Assembly (NCBI RefSeq): GCF_041080625.1
Contig: NZ_CP163518.1
Span: 6,875,501-6,939,500 of the forward strand
From: Streptomyces sp. CG1
GTDB lineage: Bacteria; Actinomycetota; Actinomycetes; Streptomycetales; Streptomycetaceae
Direction of reading: 5' to 3'
DNA length: 64,000 nucleotides
The notes under the pieces were generated by a model. It did no database searches. It saw only the letters and a program-made list of their open reading frames with translations, and was not told the origin of the DNA. Position numbers and translations under genes: made by a program. This document shows positions 54,498-61,853 of this stretch, in pieces (positions within the stretch are counted from its first letter, which is position 1; each line of letters begins with the position of its first letter).

Positions 54498-55670
54498 ATG
54501 CCCCGTCCAACCAGCGACGTGCAAGCATTTGAAGCCCGCGCAAGTGACGCCGACCTCGACGATCTGCGCGCGCGACTGGCCGCGGCGCGGCTACCGGAGG
54601 CCGAGACGGTCCATCGCGCCGCGCCCGACCCGCGCCGGTGGGAACAGGGCGTTCCTCTCGCCGACCTCGTCGATGTCGTGAACTACTGGCGCACCGGGTA
54701 CAACTGGCGGTTGTTCGAAGAGCGCCTCGACCGGATCGGTCAGTTCCGCACGACCATCGATGATCTGGGAATCCACTTCCTGCACCGCCGATCCGCGCGC
54801 GCAGATGCCACTCCTCTGATCTTGACGCACGGCTGGCCAGGCAGCATTGCCGAGTTCGTCGATGTAGTGGACGAGCTGGCGGATCCGCAAGATGCAGACG
54901 CGCCGGCGTTCCACGTCGTGGTCCCGTCGCTGCCAGGCTTTGGTTACAGCGACAAGCCGGCGACCACCGGGTGGGGAACCGAAAGGATCGCGACCGCATG
55001 GGTGGCACTGATGGGCAGGCTCGGCTACAGCAAGTTCGCAGCCCACGGCGGCGACTGGGGAGGCAATATCACCACGGTTCTCGGCGGCAGGTTCCCGGCG
55101 CACGTTCTCGGCATCCACACAACGTTCGCGGAGGCGCCACCCGGGTTGACAACGGACGGGCTGACGGCGGTCGAGCGCACATGGACCGAGGAAACCCGCG
55201 ATTTCTGGCGCCACCGCGCGGCGTACGCGAAGCAGCAGGCGACCCGGCCGCAGACCATCGGCTACTCGCTCGTCGACTCACCGGTCGGGCTTCTTGCCTG
55301 GATCCTTGACAAGTTCGCCGAGTGGTCGGACACCGAAGACAGCCCGTTCGAGACGATTTCCAGAGACCGCGTTCTTGACGACGTCACCCTGTACTGGCTG
55401 ACGCGGACCGGCGCATCGGCGGCCCGCATTTACTACGAAAGCCACAACTCGCTCGATCCCGAACTTCGGGTCGACGTCCCGTCAGCAATCAGTATGTATC
55501 CCCGCGACATCGAGAAGTGTCCGCGCGCCTGGGCACAGGAGCGGTACCGGCAGATCGTCCGATGGAGGTCGCCCGAAACCGGGGGGCATTTCCCGTCGCT
55601 AGAGGTTCCCGAGTATTTCGTCAAAGATCTGCAAGAGGGCCTCGCGGCAGTGCTGGCCGCTAATCGGTGA
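54498..55670 (+). CDS. epoxide hydrolase (EHN family)
   Basis: 390 residues. N-terminal EHN cap (about 5-105) then an alpha/beta hydrolase core: oxyanion HGWPGS (111-116), nucleophile Asp186 in AAHGGDWGGNIT, and a C-terminal His in GGHFPSLE. It is a full-length microsomal-type epoxide hydrolase, soluble here. It adds water to an epoxide through a covalent aspartyl ester. A GAGG lies 10 nt upstream. Divergent from the CGNR regulator; probably an inducible detoxification or catabolic gene carried by the island. Confidence 0.9.
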   Translation: MPRPTSDVQAFEARASDADLDDLRARLAAARLPEAETVHRAAPDPRRWEQGVPLADLVDVVNYWRTGYNWRLFEERLDRIGQFRTTIDDLGIHFLHRRSARADATPLILTHGWPGSIAEFVDVVDELADPQDADAPAFHVVVPSLPGFGYSDKPATTGWGTERIATAWVALMGRLGYSKFAAHGGDWGGNITTVLGGRFPAHVLGIHTTFAEAPPGLTTDGLTAVERTWTEETRDFWRHRAAYAKQQATRPQTIGYSLVDSPVGLLAWILDKFAEWSDTEDSPFETISRDRVLDDVTLYWLTRTGASAARIYYESHNSLDPELRVDVPSAISMYPRDIEKCPRAWAQERYRQIVRWRSPETGGHFPSLEVPEYFVKDLQEGLAAVLAANR

Positions 55671-55834
55671 ACGCGGCTGGGTGCCGGCACTCGATCACTG
55701 CCTGATCCGGCGCAAGGCGTTGCCCGACGGCTTCCAGACCGAGTTCATCGAGACGGCAGAACGTGGTCAGACAGGGTGCGGCGAAGATAGCGTGGAGCAT
55801 GTCGAGGTCTTTCGGATGGTAGACCTCGACGCCT
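55660..55834 (-). pseudogene. N-terminal fragment of an ISL3-type transposase
   Basis: Minus strand, ending at TAG 55662-55660: about 57 residues including YHPKDLDMLHAIF, then CRLDELGLEAVGQRLAPDQ and AVIECRHP. This resembles the start of Streptomyces ISL3-family transposases (recognised from memory); the zinc finger and DDE catalytic parts are missing. It overlaps the last codons of the epoxide hydrolase. No terminal inverted repeats were found. A mobile-element scar. Confidence 0.55.
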
Positions 55835-55949
55835 ACCCGCCAACACCCCCGACTACGCCCTCAACTGCGAAGAGCCGGTATGTACGGTCATGGGCTGCGT
55901 CATCTCGATCGTTCCTGCACGGGGCGCCTGCCTGATCTGGGGCGAGGCA

Positions 55950-56306
55950 TTAGAGGCGCGAGAGCTGAATCTCGATGGCGAGGGCGCCGAGGGATTCCTT
56001 CTCGGGAGGGTAGATGGCGCGGATGTTGGTGAGCTGCTGGTCACGGGTGGTGGTGGGGTTGACATTGGCCGGTCCCTCGCCGTCGAGCAGGGCTTCGAAG
56101 TCGGAGTACTCGGTGACACGCTTGACCCTCACCTCGCAGGTCTCATCCGTGCCCTTGATACGGAAGCGGATGGTGTCGCCGGCTGCGAGGTCGGCGAGGT
56201 GCGGGTATTTCACCCGCACCTCGATGGTCTTGGTGCCCGCGGCGACGAGGTCGAAGTACTGCCGGTAGAGGTTGAGTTCGCGCACGCGGGCGGTGGTGTC
56301 GCTCAT
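55950..56306 (-). CDS. ASCH domain protein
   Basis: 118 residues: GTKTIEVRVKYP (24-35) is the ASCH GxKxxExR signature, followed by a beta-barrel with AAGDTIRFRI and CEVRVKRVTEYSDFEALL. The ASCH fold is related to PUA and binds RNA or nucleotides; E. coli YqfB of this fold hydrolyses N4-acetylcytidine. The start overlaps the stop of the upstream aaRS-like gene by 4 nt (ATGA), so the two are translationally coupled and should act together. Confidence 0.88.
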   Translation of the reverse strand: MSDTTARVRELNLYRQYFDLVAAGTKTIEVRVKYPHLADLAAGDTIRFRIKGTDETCEVRVKRVTEYSDFEALLDGEGPANVNPTTTRDQQLTNIRAIYPPEKESLGALAIEIQLSRL

Positions 56307-57418
56307 GGGGCGGGAACGCTCCTGGTGGCTGGTGCGGTCATCATGCGGCCGATCTCGGCGGCCGAGTACGAGCGGAAGAAGTGGCGGGGGTCGGACAGCA
56401 AGGTATCGATCATGGCCAGCAGTTGCTCGGCGTACTCCGCGATGGTTCCGGGCCACTGCCGGGTGTCGAGCAGCCAGTCGGCGGCGCCGAAGGGCAGGGG
56501 AGCGCGGCCTTCGTGGATCAGCGACTTGGACAGCTTGGCGCCGGTCTCGGTGACAACCTGGGGGCAGAACAAGCGGGCCGGGAGTTGCCCGCGGGTGAGT
56601 CCGACGGCCTGGAGGGCCTTGTCGACCAGGTGGGCGCCGAAGACCCAGTCGCCGCCTTTGACCATGACGTGCAGGGTGCCATGGGGGCTGGACAGGGCGA
56701 GTTCCTTGACCATGTTGCGGTACAGGGTGGCCAGGTCCAGGTAGACGCCTCCGGTCGGGGTGACGGTGGTTCGGTAGGAGCCGTGGTGGAGGCAAACAGC
56801 AGCCACTTGCGCGGCCTCGCGGTCGGTGAGGTGGACGCGGGTCCGTTCGGCCTGTTTCTCGGCCCAGCCGCAGCCGGGGTGCGGGCAGGGGATGCGGAGG
56901 TGCGGGATGCCCGTGGAGGGGGCGAGCCACCAGCGGGCTGCGTCGAGGCGAGGCAGGAGTCGCAGCCAGGTGCGGCGGAAGTGCTCGCCGGCCTGCTGCT
57001 GGGTGTAGGTCTCGACCCGGTGCGGGATGCCCAGGCGTCGTGACAGCGCAGTGAACAGTGGCTGGTAGAGGGCCGTGACGAGGTCGGCCAAGGCCTGGCC
57101 ACCGAGGGCCTGGGCGTAGGCGCGCTGGTAACGGTGGCCGGTCGCGGGGTCAGCGGACAGCTCATAGGGAGCGTTGTCGAGGGCGCTGAAGAGGACTTCG
57201 GTGGGTAAGTCGAAGCGGTCACGCAGTCGGGCGGCGATGGCGAAAGCCAGGGACTGCACGAGTGAGGTGCCGATGTGCGGGGCGCCGTTGATCTGGGTGC
57301 CGACGACCAGAACGATCCGCTCGGGCGGGGCGGCCAGGACGCGCGGGGTCAGAACGTCCTCAGCATGGTGGAGGGCGTTGGCCAGGACGGTGTTCGGTGA
57401 GACCGGGTGAGTCGTCAT
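56303..57418 (-). CDS. stand-alone class I aminoacyl-tRNA-synthetase-like catalytic core
   Basis: 371 residues. HIGH-type motif NGAPHIGTSL (44-53) and KMSKS-type motif GAKLSKSL (293-300) frame a Rossmann core. An inserted zinc-ribbon-like segment has Cys178, Cys183, Cys209 and His211. After the KMSKS only about 70 residues remain, so there is no room for an anticodon-binding domain; free-standing class I synthetases are longer. It therefore probably adenylates an amino acid or similar acid, or acts on a tRNA-like substrate, as MshC does for mycothiol. It is coupled to an ASCH gene and preceded by an unknown gene. Confidence 0.8.
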   Translation of the reverse strand: MTTHPVSPNTVLANALHHAEDVLTPRVLAAPPERIVLVVGTQINGAPHIGTSLVQSLAFAIAARLRDRFDLPTEVLFSALDNAPYELSADPATGHRYQRAYAQALGGQALADLVTALYQPLFTALSRRLGIPHRVETYTQQQAGEHFRRTWLRLLPRLDAARWWLAPSTGIPHLRIPCPHPGCGWAEKQAERTRVHLTDREAAQVAAVCLHHGSYRTTVTPTGGVYLDLATLYRNMVKELALSSPHGTLHVMVKGGDWVFGAHLVDKALQAVGLTRGQLPARLFCPQVVTETGAKLSKSLIHEGRAPLPFGAADWLLDTRQWPGTIAEYAEQLLAMIDTLLSDPRHFFRSYSAAEIGRMMTAPATRSVPAP

Positions 57419-57445
57419 GGGATGTCCCCGGAAGTGGGTTGGGGT

Positions 57446-57802
57446 TCACTCGGTTCGGGTGTGGCCGAAGAGGAGACGTTGGCGAAGGGTGCCGAGGTCG
57501 AGGTAGCTGTCGGTCTCGGCCGGAGTGGCGCTGCGGGCGAGCGGGTCCAGGCCGAGGACGAGGGCCACCGGGGTTCGTCGGCCGAGCAGGAGCGTCCAAG
57601 AGCGGCCTGCCGGGATGCGCTTGCGGTAGGGGGTGCTGTCGAAGCGCAGGGCGACCTCGGTGGGTGTGATCGGGCGCAGACGTGGCCCGATGTCCGGTGG
57701 GGGCGCGGTGGCCGGCTCGAGGTGGAGGGTCTCGGCGATCGTCTGCATGCGTTGCTCGACGACGGTCTGCGCCTCGCACCGGCTTCGCGGCCGCTGGGGC
57801 AC
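57446..57802 (-). CDS. hypothetical protein, first gene of the aaRS-like operon
   Basis: Up to 118 residues (GTG 57802), or 100 from the ATG at 57748 (MQTIAETLHLEPATAP). The middle is well ordered-looking (ALRFDSTPYRKRIPAGRSW, TLLLGRRTPVALVLGLDPL) and the C-terminus is helical (YLDLGTLRQRLLFGHTR). No family recognised. It ends 27 nt before the aaRS-like start on the same strand, so the three genes form one likely operon. Confidence 0.6.
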   Translation of the reverse strand: MPQRPRSRCEAQTVVEQRMQTIAETLHLEPATAPPPDIGPRLRPITPTEVALRFDSTPYRKRIPAGRSWTLLLGRRTPVALVLGLDPLARSATPAETDSYLDLGTLRQRLLFGHTRTE

Positions 57803-57915
57803 CAGCAGGAGGCAGCAGAGAGTGGCGCCGGTCGGGGCGGTGTCCAGTCACGTGAAGGTGGCCAGGGAAGCGATCAGCCCGGCGGAGATCGTGAGCGATC
57901 CGGTGCTGGCGGGAG

Positions 57916-58308
57916 TCAGAATGCCGGCACCGTGCTGTGCTGGAAGGCGGCCCACACGCACTTGCCGGGGCCCCGGCGTTCCTCCACGCCCCAGTCGTCG
58001 GCGAGGGCTGAGACGAGCAGTAGGCCGCGGCCGGTCTCGGCGGTGGCCGGTACGTGTCGTCTGCGGGGTGGGGCGTCGTCGGTGTCGTGTACTTCGATGC
58101 GGAGTTGGGTGTCGGCGAGGGTGATGCGCACCAGCGCCAGTTCGCCTGAGGGGGCTCCGTGCAGGATGGCGTTGGTGGCGAGTTCGAACTGCCCGGCACC
58201 ATCACGGTGCAGGATCCCGAGCCGGTCATCGCGCACATGGCCTCCTATCGGGCGGGGGCGGACCAGCACCGACCTGCCCTTCGACGCCACGATCGAGCGG
58301 GCCCGCAC
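57916..58308 (-). pseudogene. truncated RsbW-like (HATPase) regulator
   Basis: The C-terminal two thirds of a Streptomyces-type anti-sigma ATPase is recognisable: ELATNAILHGAPSGELALVR (N-box), LRIEVHDTDDAPP (G1) and GRGLLLVSALADDWGVEE (G2), then GKCVWAAF. The expected N-terminal strands and helix before the N-box are replaced by unrelated sequence (VRDDRLGILHRDGAGQ), so the gene looks truncated at about 58190. A short frame of unknown origin on the + strand (to 58387, ending EVTCLGGILVCRR) overlaps this junction. Possibly still translated, but I treat it as a remnant. Confidence 0.6.
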
Positions 58309-58430
58309 GATCCTCCTCGATCACATTGCCCAGCAGGGGACCTTCGAGGTCACGTGCCTGGGCGGCATCCTCGTCTGCCGCCGCTGACGGGTGACCCGGA
58401 GATCCGCTAAGGCTGTCTGCGTACAGGCAA

Positions 58431-58462
58431 GGGGCCCGGTTCGGCGATGCCGACCGGGCCCC
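58431..58462. terminator. strong hairpin at the island edge
   Basis: Perfect 10-bp stem GGGGCCCGGT / ACCGGGCCCC with a 12-nt loop. Its right arm is the beginning of repeat copy B, and copy A repeats only this right half without the left arm. Confidence 0.7.
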
Positions 58463-58630
58463 TTGCACGGGACAGAAAGCCTCAGGCCTTCTTGGTCTCC
58501 TAGTAACGGGCCGGGTCGGTGACCTGCGGGGATCTTCGCTGTGGGTCGCTGACCTGGCCTTTTGGCGATTGGTGGCGATGGGGTGCGACGGTCCTGATCG
58601 GGTGTCCTGCGGACTGTGTGCGGACTGCTG
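58453..58630 (+). repeat. composite direct repeat, copy B (right)
   Basis: Block 1 (58453-58489) and block 2 (58599-58630) are the counterparts of copy A at 53556-53627; block 2 is identical at 31 of 32 positions. The intervening about 110 bp is absent from copy A. Confidence 0.75.
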
Positions 58631-58803
58631 TCCCGCCCGGGGGGGTAGGCGGACGACGTCGGACCCTCGGCGGACCGGAACCCCGGCGGCCCGGAGCCGG
58701 CATGTTTGCGGGGTGCGCCGACTGCCGGTGATCTCCAGAGTCTGCCGCGCTGGCAATCGGGACGAAGCGGGGTGATCGAGGCGCGAGAGACTAGCCTCGG
58801 GTC

Positions 58804-59781
58804 ATGGTGACGCGCACCCGGCTGTATCACGACGGCACTCTCGTCCTGGAGGACTTTCCCGCCAGTGACGTCTCCGCGCATCTCGCCGACCCGGCGTCGG
58901 TCCTGTGGCTGGACCTGTACCGGCCCGGGCCTGCCGAGTTCACCATGCTCGGCCAGGAGTTCGGCATCCACGAACTCGCTCTGGAGGACGCCGTACAGCG
59001 TGGGCAGCGGCCGAAACTCGACCGCTATCGCACCCACGAGTTCCTCAGCGCCTATTCCGTCACCGTCAGCCCGGACGATGCGGAACTGTCATACAGCGAG
59101 ATCGCCGTATTCCTCACCAGCCAGGCCGTGATCACCGTCCGCAAGGATGACGGCTTCAACATCGAGAACGTCGTCAGCCGCTGGGACGAGAGCCCGGACC
59201 TGGCCGGCCACGGTGTCGGATTCCTGCTGCACGGCCTGCTCGACCATCTCGTGGACGGCCACTTCGTCGCGGTCCAGCAGCTGGACGACAGCATCGAGGA
59301 GCTGGAGGGTCTGCTCTTCGTGGCCGGGCGCCGTGAGATCGAAGCCGTGCAACGCCGGGCCTTCGCGCTGCGCAAATCGCTCGTCCAGTTGCGCCGCGTC
59401 GTGCTCCCGATGCGGGAGGTGGTCAACACCCTCATGCGCCCTGGCCTGCACGTGATCACCGACCCTCTCGTCCCGTATTACCAGGACGTCTACGACCACG
59501 TGCTGCGTGCCACCGAATGGACGGAATCGCTGCGGGACCTGGTGGCCTCGGTCATGGAGACGAACCTCTCGGTCCAGGCCAACAGCATGAACCTGATCAT
59601 GAAGAAGGTGACGAGCTGGGCCGCGATCATCGCCGTACCCACCGCGATCACCGGCTACTACGGCCAGAATCTCCCCTTCCCCGGTTTCGGCCGCCAGTCC
59701 GGATTCATCACCTCGGCAGCCGTCATCGTGGTCTTGTCCGCCGTGCTGTATCTGACGTTCAAGCGCAAGGACTGGCTCTGA
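58804..59781 (+). CDS. CorA-like magnesium/cobalt transporter
   Basis: 325 residues. A large cytoplasmic N-terminal domain, long helices (LDDSIEELEGLLF, RREIEAVQRRAFALRKSLVQ) and two C-terminal membrane helices separated by YGQN in AITGYYGQNLPFPGF. Canonical CorA has YGMN; here the Met is Gln, as in many distant members. It is a pentameric divalent-cation channel, though selectivity may differ because of this change. Confidence 0.88.
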   Translation: MVTRTRLYHDGTLVLEDFPASDVSAHLADPASVLWLDLYRPGPAEFTMLGQEFGIHELALEDAVQRGQRPKLDRYRTHEFLSAYSVTVSPDDAELSYSEIAVFLTSQAVITVRKDDGFNIENVVSRWDESPDLAGHGVGFLLHGLLDHLVDGHFVAVQQLDDSIEELEGLLFVAGRREIEAVQRRAFALRKSLVQLRRVVLPMREVVNTLMRPGLHVITDPLVPYYQDVYDHVLRATEWTESLRDLVASVMETNLSVQANSMNLIMKKVTSWAAIIAVPTAITGYYGQNLPFPGFGRQSGFITSAAVIVVLSAVLYLTFKRKDWL

Positions 59782-59974
59782 CAAGGTGCGCCTCGGGCAC
59801 CCGGGACCAGGTCCCGAAGGCAGGAAAATGCCAGGTCATCTGCAGCCTCTTGGGTCAGCGGCCGGAGTAGTGTGAAGGCACCGGGAGTTCTTCGCGCACC
59901 GGCTCCGCTGCGGGTGCCGTTTCCGGCGATCGACAACGCTGGGCCGCTCACGAGCCCGGGGGCAGGTTCGCGCC

Positions 59975-60511
59975 ATGTCCGTGACCATCGACCGTACGAC
60001 ATCGGGCAGGCGCGCGCCGTCGCTGCCAGCTCGCCTGTCCCTGACGCCCGCGCCGGGCGGGCTGGACGGCACGTGGTGGCCTCGTTCCCGTGCCCTCACG
60101 CGTGAGCTGCCACCCTTGACGGCCGCACTGGGCGACCTCTGGGGTCGCATTACGCGTATCACGGTGAACCCGACCTACTGGCCCTTGATCCCGCGTCGGG
60201 TGTCCGTCGCCGGACGCACGGTGCGTGTGGGCTGGTCCACCGAAGAGCAGGATCCGCACAGACTGACCTTCTTCTCCGCCGATGGCCGCCGGGATGTGCT
60301 GGTGATTCCGCCGGAAACCGGTGCGGATGCCGCCGCGCAGCTGATGGCGGGCGACGGTATCGATGCCCCGGCCCGGAAGGAAGCAGCAGACAGGATCGAC
60401 GCCCGGATCAGGGAAGAAGCGTGGGAGACCGACGGCGGAGCAGGTCGGCCGTCGTCCCTGCCCCGGCCCATCGGCTCGACAGGGCGTTTGCCCGCCGGCC
60501 AACGGAGGTGA
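59975..60511 (+). CDS. DUF5994 family protein, copy 1
   Basis: 178 residues. The core TPAPGGLDGTWWPRSRALTR, then VAGRTVRVGWSTEEQD and RRDVLVIPPETGADAAAQLM, is the DUF5994 pattern found in actinobacteria. Function is unknown. The C-terminus (about 130-178) is polar and probably disordered. A paralogue lies at 61330; two small genes sit between. The following gene starts 7 nt after its stop. Confidence 0.8.
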   Translation: MSVTIDRTTSGRRAPSLPARLSLTPAPGGLDGTWWPRSRALTRELPPLTAALGDLWGRITRITVNPTYWPLIPRRVSVAGRTVRVGWSTEEQDPHRLTFFSADGRRDVLVIPPETGADAAAQLMAGDGIDAPARKEAADRIDARIREEAWETDGGAGRPSSLPRPIGSTGRLPAGQRR

Positions 60512-60518
60512 GAGGACC

Positions 60519-60728
60519 ATGACTCTCATCGCCGTGGCTGTGTTGCTTGTCGTGATCGCCGTCGGAGTCGTTCTCATCCACCGGCTCAACGCTCAGCACA
60601 ACGAACGGATCGCTGCCTTCCACTACAGCGATGCTCTGCCGGGGATCGGCCGCCGGCTCCGGAGGCACCGCCGACGGGCTGCGGAAGGGACCGCCGACGC
60701 GCCCAACGGCGACAGCGACCGCGGATGA
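60519..60728 (+). CDS. small single-pass membrane protein (69 aa)
   Basis: 69 residues: hydrophobic N-terminal helix (LIAVAVLLVVIAVGVVLIHR), then a basic cytoplasmic tail (RRLRRHRRR). GGAGGTGAGAGG lies just before the ATG. Seven nucleotides after DUF5994 copy 1, so it is in the same transcript. No family recognised. Confidence 0.75.
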   Translation: MTLIAVAVLLVVIAVGVVLIHRLNAQHNERIAAFHYSDALPGIGRRLRRHRRRAAEGTADAPNGDSDRG

Positions 60729-60772
60729 AATCGACTCGGACCCGACTGGGGGGCGGTGGAGGAAGGCGCGTC

Positions 60773-61045
60773 ATGGCGATATTGCGAGACCGGAAGACGT
60801 ACCGCGAGAGGATCATGCAGGCTCTGTACCAAGCCGTCGAGGGCAATCGCCTCCTGGGCGTCGATGGGGCGAAGCTCCGCAACGACCTCGGTATCCCTGA
60901 GCAGGACATGGCCGCTGCCTGTATGTACCTGGCGGGCGAAGGCTGGGTCGTCGTGGACTGGGCGAGGGGCAACACGCCCGCGATGATCACGCTGACGCAC
61001 CAGGGGATCCGGCAGATGGAGACAGAAGAAGAAGGGCGTGGCTGA
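60773..61045 (+). CDS. small winged-helix-like protein (90 aa)
   Basis: 90 residues: YRERIMQALYQAVEGNRLLG, LRNDLGIPEQDMAAACMYLA, GEGWVVVDWARGNTPAMITL, a helix-helix-wing pattern of small MarR/DUF-type DNA-binding folds. GGAGGAAGGCGCGTC precedes the ATG. An in-frame ATG at 60725 would add 16 residues overlapping the preceding gene. Possibly a regulator; target unknown. Confidence 0.7.
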   Translation: MAILRDRKTYRERIMQALYQAVEGNRLLGVDGAKLRNDLGIPEQDMAAACMYLAGEGWVVVDWARGNTPAMITLTHQGIRQMETEEEGRG

Positions 61046-61168
61046 GCCGCCGCGTCGGTTTCTCGGTCCGAAGTGAACTTCCGCAAGGATTGTTCATGTC
61101 GGATTAATCCCTTTGGCGTAACGTGGAAAGCGGGTCGGCGCACGCTCACGTGCAATGACCTGGAAGGG

Positions 61169-61196
61169 CGGCTCCGGCGGGTATACGCCGGAGCCG
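61169..61196. terminator. perfect 11-bp hairpin downstream of the small-gene cluster
   Basis: CGGCTCCGGCG / CGCCGGAGCCG with loop GGTATA, followed by TTGCTTGTTT. It could terminate the 59975-61045 transcript or form part of the leader of DUF5994 copy 2. Confidence 0.6.
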
Positions 61197-61329
61197 TTGC
61201 TTGTTTCCGTAACCGCGCCCTGCGGCGAAGCGCTCGCGCGAGCGTCGTGCGGAGTACCGTGAGGTAGCAGGGCCGTATCGCGGTCGCATGCTCTGCGATG
61301 GCACTGCTCTCTGCGGACGGGCGGACACC

Positions 61330-61815
61330 ATGGCCGACTCAGACACCCCCGACCTCCCCAGGCTCCTGCCGGACGCCGTCCACCGGTCGGTGAAACCCGG
61401 CACGGCCCTGCTGAGGCTGGAGACGACACACTCACGCGAGGGAGTCCTGGACGGCGCATGGTGGCCGCGGTCCCGGGACATCGGCGCCGAACTCCCCTCG
61501 CTGATCTCCGCGTTGACCGAGCACCTCGGACCTGTCATCCGGGTCGGTCTGGACGGCAGCGCCTGGGACGAACTGCCGACCCGGGTGATGGTCGACGGCC
61601 GAGTCGTCCACATCGATTCCTTCCCGGTAGGTGACGACACCGTCCTCATCACCCGGGGCGACCAGGACCATTTCTCCCTGATGCTGGTCCCTCCGGACAC
61701 GTCGCCCGACGCGGCACGCGCCGCGATGGCCAGGGCCGTACGGGCCGACAACGTCACCGAGGCCAAACAGATCCTCATCGATACGGGCGGCGGCATGCCT
61801 CCTGCGCCGGCCTGA
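61330..61815 (+). CDS. DUF5994 family protein, copy 2
   Basis: 161 residues: GVLDGAWWPRSRDIGAELPS, VMVDGRVVHIDSFPV, HFSLMLVPPDTSPDAARAAM. It is clearly paralogous to the gene at 59975 but without the disordered tail. The ATG at 61330 lacks a strong ribosome site. Function unknown; convergent with the GNAT-AAA+ gene. Confidence 0.8.
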   Translation: MADSDTPDLPRLLPDAVHRSVKPGTALLRLETTHSREGVLDGAWWPRSRDIGAELPSLISALTEHLGPVIRVGLDGSAWDELPTRVMVDGRVVHIDSFPVGDDTVLITRGDQDHFSLMLVPPDTSPDAARAAMARAVRADNVTEAKQILIDTGGGMPPAPA

Positions 61816-61853
61816 CACGTCCGTCGCAGATCGACTCCCCATCGGCCTGGACG

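Larger units (their letters stand above)
58388..58803. other. gene-free stretch at the right edge of the putative island
   Basis: No credible gene. It holds a strong hairpin, copy B of the composite repeat, and two near-identical 14-bp direct repeats GGGTCGGTGACCTG/GGGTCGCTGACCTG (58513-58526 and 58543-58556). Confidence 0.5.

Noticed and set aside
55681..55935. 84-codon + strand frame after the epoxide hydrolase
   Set aside because: No ribosome site or recognisable fold; the opposite strand there matches a transposase fragment instead.
57407..58387. 326-codon + strand frame over the island operon
   Set aside because: Mostly antisense to coding sequence; only the last about 40 codons look protein-like, so I mention them only as a fragment.
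58226..59037. Minus-strand frames over repeat copy B
   Set aside because: They lie in a hairpin- and repeat-rich non-coding region and run into the CorA-like gene antisense.
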